A stretch of DNA of 6,159 nucleotides from Candidatus Zipacnadia bacterium (GTDB taxonomy: Bacteria; Armatimonadota; Zipacnadia; Zipacnadales; Zipacnadaceae): assembly GCA_029821455.1 (NCBI GenBank), contig JALGTI010000195.1, forward strand, positions 1 through 6,159, given 5' to 3'. The translations under genes and the position numbers were made by a program. Position 1 is the first letter of the stretch. Each line of letters begins with the position of its first letter. Positions 1 to 5,763 of the stretch are shown piece by piece. Under the pieces are notes generated by a model. The model was not told the origin of the DNA and did not search any database. It was given only the letters and a program-made list of their open reading frames with translations.

Positions 1-27
1 GAGATTACCTGACGAGCTGCAGTCCCG

Positions 28-36
28 AAGGGGGAA
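28..36 (+). promoter_or_regulatory. Shine-Dalgarno site of the Gly-rich secreted protein gene
   Basis: The purine tract AAGGGGGAA lies 5 bases before the ATG at 42. It is a good match to the anti-Shine-Dalgarno sequence and decides that start. No promoter is visible in the 27 bases before it, so the promoter probably lies outside the window. Confidence 0.6.
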
Positions 37-41
37 CCCTT

Positions 42-497
42 ATGCGCCGCCGACGGCCTTACTGTGTTTTGATTTGCATTGTTGCACTGATGCTGATTGC
101 AACGGTAGCCCAGGCCCGCGAGATTCAGTTGGCCGGAATGCGTCTGGGCCAACACGCGATTAACCTGTTGGATGTTTATGGCCAGCCCGATGGTATTGTT
201 ATTGGTGCTGCCGGAGGTGGCGGCGCAGGTATGGGCGGCCCGGGCGGCCCCGGCCCTGGGGCCCCAGGAGGAGGGCCACTGATGGGTGCACCAGGAGGCC
301 CGGCCTTTGGGGGGCCGGGTGGCATGGGTGGCCCTGGAGGGCCAATGATGGGAGGGCCGGGTATGATGGGTGCGCCCGGCGGTCCCGGCATGATGGGCGG
401 TCCTGGCGGTCCAGGAGCCTTCCCTGGTGGACCAGGTGGGCCCGGGGGACCAGCCGCAGGTGCGGGACCGGTTGGGGGCGCTACCGGTGGCGATTGA
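42..497 (+). CDS. Gly-rich secreted protein, N-terminal part (gene split by a frameshift)
   Basis: This frame gives 151 residues. Residues 1-25 form a classic Sec signal peptide: an Arg-rich start, a hydrophobic core (CVLICIVALMLIATV) and an AQA cleavage site before REIQL. A short module follows, with 'IQLAGMRLGQHAINLLDVYGQPDG', and then about 90 residues of Gly/Pro/Met/Ala low complexity (GGPGG, MMGGPG). The ATG at 42 has a good ribosome binding site. The frame stops at 495-497, but the module's expected second half continues in the next frame (to 1089). I therefore read 42-1089 as one gene with a one-base indel, most simply an extra G in the GGGGG run at 474-478; the corrected product would be about 348 residues. 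The 'IQLG..YG.PD' module recalls the start of BamE/SmpA-like domains, but that is a weak resemblance and I do not recognise a named family. The product is exported; its function is unknown. Confidence 0.75.
   Translation: MRRRRPYCVLICIVALMLIATVAQAREIQLAGMRLGQHAINLLDVYGQPDGIVIGAAGGGGAGMGGPGGPGPGAPGGGPLMGAPGGPAFGGPGGMGGPGGPMMGGPGMMGAPGGPGMMGGPGGPGAFPGGPGGPGGPAAGAGPVGGATGGD
207..480 (+). repeat. Gly/Pro/Met-rich low-complexity coding tract 1
   Basis: This is a degenerate direct repeat built on GGN-GGN-CCN codons (Gly-Gly-Pro) with ATG and GCN interspersed. It codes for repeated GGPGGP, GAPGGP and MMGGPG units. Such tracts are prone to slippage, and the probable frameshift of the gene lies at its 3' end (GGGGG at 474-478, another GGGGG at 444-448). 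Confidence 0.7.
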
Positions 498-1089
498 CAA
501 TATGGAATCAGATGAGACGATGTGGATGTACTGCCGAGGGCCGGTCGTGATAGGGTTCGTGCTGGACCGCGACGGCTACATCAGCAACATCACCATCGCC
601 GCTGAGAAGTGCGACTATGCGCGCACGGCGCTATGGCGGCCTCATCAGTATATCCAACTCGGCGATAGCTTCAAGCGCGTGCTGTATCGCTACGGTGTTC
701 CTGACAGCTACGAGACCTTCGATGGCCGGGTGGCAGGCGAAGCCTCCCCGGGCACTGGCATCATTCAGGTGACGGTGACCACAGGTGGCGGAGCGGCGGG
801 TGCTGCTGGTGGCGGGCCGGGGATGGGGCCAGGTGGCGGCGCTATGGGTGGCCCTGGCGGGCCGGGTGGACCCGGAATGGGCGCGATCTCGCCAATGGGC
901 GGCCAGGGGCTGATCGGCCCACCCGGTGGGATGGGCATGGCTGGCCCCGGCGCTGGAATGGGAGGTGCAGGCGCGGCGGGCACGACGATGGTCTACTCGC
1001 GCGACTGCATACTCCGGTATGAGGAGGACAACAACATCACGTTCACGCTGCACAATATGAAGGTGACGCGGATCCACATCTGGCGCTAG
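427..1089 (+). CDS. Gly-rich secreted protein, C-terminal part (continuation in the +1 frame)
   Basis: This frame is open from 394, after a stop at 391-393. The first possible start is GTG at 427, and ATG 502 is another; neither has a convincing ribosome binding site. Gene-like sequence begins near 475 (ALPVAIDNMESDETMWMYC) as the continuation of the upstream frame. It completes module 1 (MWMYC, GFVLDRDGYISNITIAAEKC) and starts module 2 (YIQLGDSFKRVLYRYGVPDSYE), which resembles module 1 (IQLAG...LLDVYGQPDG). A second Gly/Pro/Met-rich stretch (about 784-987) follows, and then the closing segment (TTMVYSRDCILRYEEDNNITF, ending KVTRIHIWR). Both modules share a plan: an alpha/beta start, a Gly-rich insertion, then a beta-rich end. 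The fold may be BamE/SmpA-like, by inference only. The part before about 475 in this frame is probably not translated as written. A strong terminator follows the stop by 30 bases, so the gene ends its own transcript. Confidence 0.7.
   Translation: MDQVGPGDQPQVRDRLGALPVAIDNMESDETMWMYCRGPVVIGFVLDRDGYISNITIAAEKCDYARTALWRPHQYIQLGDSFKRVLYRYGVPDSYETFDGRVAGEASPGTGIIQVTVTTGGGAAGAAGGGPGMGPGGGAMGGPGGPGGPGMGAISPMGGQGLIGPPGGMGMAGPGAGMGGAGAAGTTMVYSRDCILRYEEDNNITFTLHNMKVTRIHIWR
784..987 (+). repeat. Gly/Pro/Met-rich low-complexity coding tract 2
   Basis: This is a second Gly-rich tract in the same gene (GGGAAGAAGGGPGMGPGGG and similar). It occupies the corresponding place in module 2, after the 'YGVPDSYE' segment and before the closing beta-rich segment. 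It stays in frame. Confidence 0.7.
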
Positions 1090-1119
1090 CTGCCCCACTC
1101 ACGATCCAGGTGACCTTGG

Positions 1120-1145
1120 GCCCCCTTCGACCGAAGGGGGCTTTT
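1120..1145 (+). terminator. Rho-independent terminator of the Gly-rich protein gene
   Basis: This is a perfect 9-bp stem, GCCCCCTTC (1120-1128) with GAAGGGGGC (1133-1141), a 4-base loop GACC, and TTTT (1142-1145) directly after it. It starts 30 bases past the stop codon at 1087-1089. The short T-run is modest, but the stem is very stable. Confidence 0.85.
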
Positions 1146-1192
1146 CGTCTGTAGGCGTTCTGTGGCATGCGCGTCTCGTCTGCGCATACTTG

Positions 1193-1213
1193 GGGCAAGC
1201 TGGAAGCTTGCCC
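1193..1213. repeat. Perfect inverted repeat, 9-bp arms
   Basis: GGGCAAGCT (1193-1201) and AGCTTGCCC (1205-1213) are separated by GGA. No T-run follows on the plus strand (the next bases are TACCGAA), so it is not an obvious terminator. It looks like a short interspersed hairpin of the kind that recurs in many environmental bacterial genomes. Confidence 0.6.
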
Positions 1214-1277
1214 TACCGAACCCCTACTGAAGCCTACCCTACCCAAACTATCTGCCTTTGTCTGTCGTTGCCCAACC

Positions 1278-1390
1278 TACCCTCTGGTCTGAAGGGAGGG
1301 GGAACAACTGGGCTAAACGCCCCCTCTTAAAGGGAGGGAGAAGAAGCGGGATGCACTCCCCCTGCAAGGAGAGGGGGTAGGGGGTGAGGC
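1278..1390. repeat. Cluster of C-rich/G-rich imperfect hairpins
   Basis: Three similar blocks occur in a row. One is CCCTC...GAGGG near 1281-1301. One is CCCTCTTAAAGGGAGGG near 1322-1338. The third, at 1358-1377, pairs CCCCCT with AGGGGG around an 8-base loop and is followed by GGGGGTGAGG. The shared 'C-run, short A/T-rich loop, AGGGAGGG' plan suggests copies or relics of one interspersed repeat family. This is read by eye; copy number elsewhere in the genome is unknown. Confidence 0.45.
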
Positions 1391-1409
1391 CAATGACCCG
1401 CACGACAGG

Positions 1410-1437
1410 TTTACCTACCTCTTCGGCTGGGTATACG
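1410..1437 (+). promoter_or_regulatory. Possible sigma-70 promoter for dnaG
   Basis: TTTACC (1410-1415) and TATACG (1432-1437) are separated by 16 bases in an A+T-richer part of the spacer. That would give a leader of about 210 bases containing both hairpins before dnaG. The match is weak and could be chance. Confidence 0.2.
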
Positions 1438-1494
1438 AAAAGTTTACGTAACTACCCTCCTCGTTTTTGATTAACTCAACATAGGAATGGCCCA

Positions 1495-1516
1495 AAATGG
1501 CTCTGCTAAGCCATTT
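1495..1516. repeat. Perfect inverted repeat, 8-bp arms
   Basis: AAATGGCT (1495-1502) and AGCCATTT (1509-1516) pair around the loop CTGCTA. It sits three bases left of the larger palindrome at 1520-1543, so the two could form neighbouring hairpins in the dnaG leader or belong to one small mobile repeat. Confidence 0.6.
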
Positions 1517-1519
1517 CTG

Positions 1520-1543
1520 GGGGGTGACGCTAGCGTCACCCCC
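1520..1543. repeat. 24-bp perfect palindrome upstream of dnaG
   Basis: GGGGGTGACGCT (1520-1531) is followed directly by its exact reverse complement (1532-1543), with no spacer. It lies 112 bases before the dnaG start. It could be a dimeric repressor site, the core of an interspersed repeat, or a leader hairpin. No T-run follows, so a simple terminator is unlikely. Perfect symmetry over 24 bases is very unlikely by chance. Confidence 0.75.
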
Positions 1544-1655
1544 AAGCGACCATATCGGCTCCGGGTTACCCGATTTCGTAGAAGGAATCTGCGGGCGGCC
1601 AACGAAATAAGCCCAGTCTAGTGGCGGGCAGCCACCGGCGGAAAGCTGACGCACA

Positions 1656-3671
1656 ATGGATCAGGACGAAATCAAGGAAGAGATCAAGCGCAGAACCGAT
1701 ATTGTGGAGTTGATTTCACAGTACGTCCCGCTCAAGCGAGCCGGCCGGCGAATGAAGGGGCTCTGTCCATTTCATCAGGAAAAGACCCCGTCGTTTTTCG
1801 TGGACCCAGCCGGCGGCTTCTGGAAGTGCTTTGGCTGCGGTGAGGGGGGAGATGTCTTCAGCTTCCTGATGAAGATTGAGGGGCTCACCTTCCCGGAGGC
1901 AGGCGAGCGCCTGGCAGAGCGTGCCGGACTGGTCTGGAAAAGCACCCCGGGCGCTGACGAGCGCAGCCAACTGCGCAAGCAGATCCAGAGCGCCACCGAC
2001 ATCGCCATCGAGCACTTCCAGGCCAACCTGCAGGGGCCTCAGGGAGCGGCGGCCCGTGACTACCTGCAACGGCGAGGCTTCGCCGAGCAGACGGTCACCG
2101 AGTTCAGGCTGGGCTTCGCCGCCAATTCGTGGGACGACCTACTGCGCGCCCTGGCTCGTAAGGGCATCAGCGGGGAGATGGCGGTCCAGGCCGGCGTGGC
2201 GCGTGCCCGCGAAGGCGGCGGGCAATATGACTGGTTCCGCAACCGCATCATCTTCCCGATAATGGACGCTGGCGGCCGGGTGATCGCCTTCGGTGGGCGA
2301 ACATTGGATCCTGACGAGGACGCCAAGTATATCAACTCCCCCGACACACCCATCTTTCGCAAGGGCCGGGCCGTCTATGGCATCCACCTGGCCTGGCACG
2401 CGCTGTCGGATACCAAGCAGGCTGTCGTGGTGGAAGGCTATACTGATGTCATCTCACTGCATCAAGCCGGGCTGCGCAATGTAGTGGCCTGCATGGGCAC
2501 AGCCCTGACCGAGGATCACCTGGCGGTATTGGGCCGCTATGTGGATGAGGTTATCCTGTGCTACGACGCGGATGCAGCCGGGGTCCAGGCGGCCCTGCGC
2601 AGTGTGGCACTATTTGAGGCCAGGAATGTGGATGTGCGCATTGCAGTGCTCCCGCCGGGCGCGGATCCGGATGAGCTGGTGCGGGAGCGGGGCGGGGAGG
2701 CCTTCAAGTCCATTGTGGCCGACGCCACCAGCGTTGTGGAGTATCAGTTGCAGCTTATCTTCGATGAACATAAATCACGTGGAACGGAGGGCCTCACCCG
2801 GGCGGCGCGCGAGGCGGTGGATGTGCTGTTGCGGATCCCGGATCGCACCAGGCGCGATGCCTTTGTAGTGCGGGCAGCCGACCGCTGGGCCGCAGGTGAT
2901 ACCACTCGCCACGAGGCAATGCAAGCTGCCCTGCGGTCCGAAATCTGGCGGCGATCAGCCCGGGGCAGAGCACCCAAGGGTACGCCAGTGGCGGACAGGG
3001 ACCGTAGCTTCATCACTGAGGCGCTGGCCAGGGGACCTGCCGAGCTCCCCCGCTGGCGCGAGGAAGTGGAGCGGGAACTGTTGAGCCTGGCGCTGCAGGA
3101 TCAGACCGTTGGCCAGCAGATCGTCGAGGTTTTAGAGACCGAGGACCTGGCTGACCCCCGCCATCAGCGGCTCTGGATCGCGCTCCGGGAGCATCTGGCG
3201 GCTGGTGGCGAATTCGCGCCCCACCAGGTGATAGATAGCCTGGAGGAGGTGGAAGGAACAAGGGCCCGGGGTGTCGAACTGTTACTGACAGACACAGAGA
3301 TGGAGGATACCCAGGAGGTCATAGCAGCGGCAGCAGCGAAGCTACGCAAGCACCGCCTGGGGGCGGGTCTGCGGGAAAAATATGTGGTCCCCGAAGAAAG
3401 CCCTATTCCGCAGGATATGGCCACGGACGAGGATTTTCAGGCTTTGCAACAGCGCATCTCTGAACGCATCAACCGGGGTGAACTTTCACACGACGATCCT
3501 GACTACCTGCGCTATCAGCGGCTGGTGGCCTCGTTTCACGGCAAGGGCAGCGCAGACTTTATTGATGCTAGGAGCGCCGTATCTGCTGGCAACGATGATT
3601 CTTCCCCCAGCAGCGGTGCTGCAGACGAGGCCGCCGACATAGCAAACGAACCAAGTAGCGAAGGGAGCTGA
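1656..3671 (+). CDS. dnaG: DNA primase DnaG
   Basis: DnaG makes the short RNA primers for chromosome replication at the fork, working with the replicative helicase DnaB. The 671-residue product has the family's domains in order. The N-terminal CHC2 zinc-binding domain has Cys37, His40, Cys58 and Cys61 in 'LCPFHQEKTPSF' and 'KCFGCGEGGDVF'. The polymerase core carries 'FGGRTLDPDEDAKYINSPDT'. The TOPRIM domain has the catalytic acids Glu260 (VVEGYTDV), Asp304 and Asp306 (CYDADAAG), and then 'LPPGADPDELV'. A helical helicase-binding-like region spans about 455-575, followed by an extra tail (about 580-671) ending in a Ser/Asp/Ala-rich segment. Most bacterial primases are about 580-650 residues, so the tail makes this one long. 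The ATG at 1656 begins right at the conserved 'IKEEIKRRTDIVELI' helix; the ribosome binding site (GGCGGAAAG) is weak. The stop is 34 bases before the sigma ATG, which fits one operon. The call is firm. Confidence 0.97.
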   Translation: MDQDEIKEEIKRRTDIVELISQYVPLKRAGRRMKGLCPFHQEKTPSFFVDPAGGFWKCFGCGEGGDVFSFLMKIEGLTFPEAGERLAERAGLVWKSTPGADERSQLRKQIQSATDIAIEHFQANLQGPQGAAARDYLQRRGFAEQTVTEFRLGFAANSWDDLLRALARKGISGEMAVQAGVARAREGGGQYDWFRNRIIFPIMDAGGRVIAFGGRTLDPDEDAKYINSPDTPIFRKGRAVYGIHLAWHALSDTKQAVVVEGYTDVISLHQAGLRNVVACMGTALTEDHLAVLGRYVDEVILCYDADAAGVQAALRSVALFEARNVDVRIAVLPPGADPDELVRERGGEAFKSIVADATSVVEYQLQLIFDEHKSRGTEGLTRAAREAVDVLLRIPDRTRRDAFVVRAADRWAAGDTTRHEAMQAALRSEIWRRSARGRAPKGTPVADRDRSFITEALARGPAELPRWREEVERELLSLALQDQTVGQQIVEVLETEDLADPRHQRLWIALREHLAAGGEFAPHQVIDSLEEVEGTRARGVELLLTDTEMEDTQEVIAAAAAKLRKHRLGAGLREKYVVPEESPIPQDMATDEDFQALQQRISERINRGELSHDDPDYLRYQRLVASFHGKGSADFIDARSAVSAGNDDSSPSSGAADEAADIANEPSSEGS

Positions 3672-3705
3672 AACGAGCTTGGCAGAGGGGAAGGGCGCCG
3701 AAGTA

Positions 3706-5748
3706 ATGGAACTAGCAGAGGTCCAAGCCCTCCTGGCTCGCGGCCGGCGCCAGGGCTATTTGACTTATGCCGAAATCCAGGAGGGGCTGGCCGAATGTGA
3801 ACTGCTGGAAGCCCCGGAGATTGACCAGATATACAGGCTGCTTAGTGAGGCTGGGGTACGGGTCGGTGATGCAGAGGACCTCGAAGAGGAACTGGCTACC
3901 GAGCTAAAGGAGAACGAGCAGGCCGAGGTTGACGCGGTGCCGATTGATGATTCGGTGCGTATGTACTTGCGTGATATCGGGCGGGTGCCGTTGCTTTCGG
4001 GGCCCGAGGAGATCGAGTTGGCCCGCCGTATCCAAAAAGGTGACGGTGAAGTCATCTTCGACCGCATTAGCAACTGCCTAGTCTTCAGGCCCGCCGAACG
4101 CCTGGATCCCAATACAGTCTACACTGTTACCATCCGTGGCGGCGAGGGCGGCATCTATGATACTGCCGGTGGCTATCTTAACTCTGACTACGTGTGGTCG
4201 TTCAGAACAGCACCGGCCAATGCAAGTCTCAAGGTAGTGGCGACGCTGCCGGCCAATAGACAGGAGGGCGTGGAGGTTGACGAGCAGATCGTCATAAGCT
4301 TCAGCGATGCCCTCAACCCGGCCAGTCTACGACCCGACACCGTTAGCGTGGTGGATGCCAGGGGGCGCGAGGTGCCCGGAACCGTGGAATTGGGCCCCCT
4401 GCCATGGCAACTGGTCTTCAAGCCCAAGCCGGCACTTCGCTATCGCAATACCTTCACAGTGATGGTGAGGGGTGGGATAAAAGGGGTACTCGGGGAGACT
4501 GGCAGCCAACTGCGGCGCAATTATGAGTTTGAATTCAGCACCGTCTTTAGGAAAGCTGCTCCCCGAGTGATCGCTACCGACCCGGCGGATGGCCAGACCA
4601 AAGTGGACATCGCCGCTAGCATCAGCATCCAGATGGACCGACAACTCAAGCCCAGCTCGGTTACCGCGCACACGGTCACCCTGACCGACGCAATGCAAAC
4701 TCGCGTCAGCGGCCTGGTGCACTATGATGCCGAGCGCAAGCGGATTCATTTCCTGCCGGATGCGCCGCTGATCACCGATATGAAATACACCCTGAGCCTG
4801 GCCAGCGGCCCCGGGGGCATCATCGGCCGCACAGGCTATGCCCTCCAGCGGCCGTTCTCGATCAGCTTCCAGACTGCGAATGCCCACCAACCCGTGACAG
4901 TAGAGCGCACTCACCCACACGATGAAGCCCGCCGCTGCTCTCCTTGCGGCACGGTGAAGGCTTATTTCTCCTGCCAGCTCGACCCCACCAGCGTAGGCCC
5001 CGGGGCGATGAAGCTGAAGGACGAGGAGGCAATCAATGCCCTGGCCACTGCCAATCTACGCCTGGTGGTAAGTATCGCCCGTAAGTATACCGGCCGCTCC
5101 GCAATGAGCTTTCTGGACCTCATCCAGGAGGGTAATATAGGCTTGATGCGGGCGGTGGAGAAATTCGACCACACCAAGGGCTATAAGTTCAGCACGTACG
5201 CCACTTGGTGGATCAGGCAGGCCATCACGCGGGCCATTGCCGACCAGGGCCGCATCATCCGTATCCCAGTCCATATGGTCGAGACCATCAACCGGCTGGT
5301 GAAGACGTCGCGCCAGCTTCTCCAACGCCTGGGCCGCGAGCCGACCCTGGAGGAGGTCGCCGCCGAGATGGATCTGTCGCTGGAAAGAGTGGCTGAGATC
5401 AAGCGCATCGCCCCCGAGCCCCTGTCCCTGGAGGCGCCGGTTGGTGAGGAAGAGGACAGCTACCTGGGGGACTTCGTACCCGACGATGATGAGGACACGC
5501 CAGTGGAGGCGGCCTCCAACCGCGTGCTCCGTGACCAGATAGAAAAAGTGCTTCATACCCTCAGCGAACGGGAGCGAAATGTTCTGCGCCTGCGCTTTGG
5601 CCTGGAGGATGGCTATTCAAGGACCCTTGAGGAGGTCGGGCACATCTTCGAGGTAACCCGCGAGCGGATCCGCCAGATCGAGGCCAAGGCCCTCAAGAAG
5701 CTCCGCCACCCCCAGAGAAACAAACGGCTCCGTGACTACCTCGAGTAG
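3706..5748 (+). CDS. rpoD: Primary sigma-70 factor with an Ig-like repeat insert between regions 1.2 and 2.1
   Basis: Group 1 sigma factor that directs RNA polymerase to housekeeping promoters in the cytoplasm. With the ATG at 3706 it has 680 residues. Region 1.1-like sequence covers about 1-55 (GYLTYAEIQEGL). Region 1.2 is 81-113 (DDSVRMYLRDIGRVPLLS to RRIQKGD). Residues 114-439 are a foreign-looking insert of Ig-like repeats. Region 2 resumes at 440 (EEAINALATANLRLVVSIARK, FSTYATWWIRQAITRAI at about 495). Region 3 has IRIPVHMVETIN (His523) and the finger DSYLGDFVPDDD (about 584-595). Region 4.2 is at 639-667 (RTLEEVGHIFEVTRERIRQ), ending RDYLE. Without the insert it is 354 residues, a normal sigma-A length. 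A TTG at 3679, 7 bases after the dnaG stop with GGGAG upstream, would add 9 residues. I prefer the ATG, which has GAGGGGAAGGG upstream and starts where the family does. No separate promoter is seen, so it is probably co-transcribed with dnaG. Confidence 0.93.
   Translation: MELAEVQALLARGRRQGYLTYAEIQEGLAECELLEAPEIDQIYRLLSEAGVRVGDAEDLEEELATELKENEQAEVDAVPIDDSVRMYLRDIGRVPLLSGPEEIELARRIQKGDGEVIFDRISNCLVFRPAERLDPNTVYTVTIRGGEGGIYDTAGGYLNSDYVWSFRTAPANASLKVVATLPANRQEGVEVDEQIVISFSDALNPASLRPDTVSVVDARGREVPGTVELGPLPWQLVFKPKPALRYRNTFTVMVRGGIKGVLGETGSQLRRNYEFEFSTVFRKAAPRVIATDPADGQTKVDIAASISIQMDRQLKPSSVTAHTVTLTDAMQTRVSGLVHYDAERKRIHFLPDAPLITDMKYTLSLASGPGGIIGRTGYALQRPFSISFQTANAHQPVTVERTHPHDEARRCSPCGTVKAYFSCQLDPTSVGPGAMKLKDEEAINALATANLRLVVSIARKYTGRSAMSFLDLIQEGNIGLMRAVEKFDHTKGYKFSTYATWWIRQAITRAIADQGRIIRIPVHMVETINRLVKTSRQLLQRLGREPTLEEVAAEMDLSLERVAEIKRIAPEPLSLEAPVGEEEDSYLGDFVPDDDEDTPVEAASNRVLRDQIEKVLHTLSERERNVLRLRFGLEDGYSRTLEEVGHIFEVTRERIRQIEAKALKKLRHPQRNKRLRDYLE
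4045..5022 (+). other. In-frame insert of Big_5/SbsA-type Ig-like domains inside the sigma factor
   Basis: The 326 codons between sigma 'RRIQKGD' and 'EEAINALATANLRL' have no sigma similarity. They read as bacterial Ig-like (Big_5/SbsA) repeats: 'V.AT.PA....V......I.F...L.P.S....TV...D', 'G.V....' and 'Y......GG..........F.F.T'. The order is a C-terminal half repeat (residues 114-169, from GEVIFD to WSFRTA), two complete repeats (about 174-280 and 286-391), and an N-terminal half repeat (394-439, ending AMKLKD). Such domains are usually found in cell-surface proteins, but no signal peptide or membrane segment is present here. The insert lies at the same place as the non-conserved region of E. 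coli sigma-70. A natural domain insertion is my preferred reading; a chimeric assembly remains possible. Confidence 0.85.
4045..5022 (+). repeat. Diverged tandem repeat, exact 333-nt (111-residue) period
   Basis: Matching landmarks repeat at exactly 333 nt with no gaps. The Pro codon after V.AT/V.RT is at 4249, 4582 and 4915. The Phe of SFRT/FST/SFQT is at 4201, 4534 and 4867. The Gly before G.V is at 4045, 4378 and 4711. The strand-end Asp is at 4354, 4687 and 5020. The copies are diverged at DNA level (roughly a third identical as protein by eye), so the duplication is old. The total is 978 nt, which is 3 x 333 minus 21. Confidence 0.85.
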
Positions 5749-5763
5749 GTCTTCCGTCCTGAC

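Larger units (their letters stand above)
1146..1655. other. Gene-free spacer before dnaG, rich in inverted repeats
   Basis: I find no convincing gene in these 510 bases on either strand; short open frames here lack family features and ribosome binding sites. The left part (1211-1283) is pyrimidine-rich with repeated CTACC/CCTACC. The middle (1278-1390) has several C-rich/G-rich hairpin-like blocks. The right part (1410-1560) is richer in A+T, holds two adjacent perfect inverted repeats, and is where the dnaG promoter should be. The repeats look like small non-coding interspersed elements rather than an insertion sequence, because no transposase is present. Confidence 0.6.

Noticed and set aside
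176..391. Pro-rich open frame on the minus strand
   Set aside because: It is the antisense of the GGN/CCN codons of the Gly-rich tract; the composition is fully explained by that. The same holds for 765-983 on the minus strand.
1043..1246. 67-residue open frame on the minus strand
   Set aside because: It crosses the terminator hairpin and the end of the Gly-rich gene and shows no domain signature.
1278..1390. CRISPR array
   Set aside because: The repeated blocks are short, imperfect and unevenly spaced, with no regular spacers and no cas genes.
1415..1654. 79-residue open frame on the minus strand in the dnaG spacer
   Set aside because: It runs through the 24-bp palindrome and the 8-bp-arm hairpin, has no recognisable motif or ribosome binding site, and overlaps the expected dnaG leader.
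4327..4920. 197-residue open frame on the minus strand, opposite the Ig-like insert
   Set aside because: It is the longest antisense frame, but it mirrors the repeat-coding strand, has no motif of its own, and the plus-strand reading has a clear repeat pattern.
4045..5022. Intein or self-splicing intron inside the sigma gene
   Set aside because: There are no intein block motifs (N-terminal Cys/Ser, C-terminal His-Asn) at the edges, no homing endonuclease motifs, and the frame stays open with Ig-like repeats throughout.
5749..5763. Shared bidirectional terminator between the converging genes
   Set aside because: The 15-base gap has no stem with a T-run on either strand.
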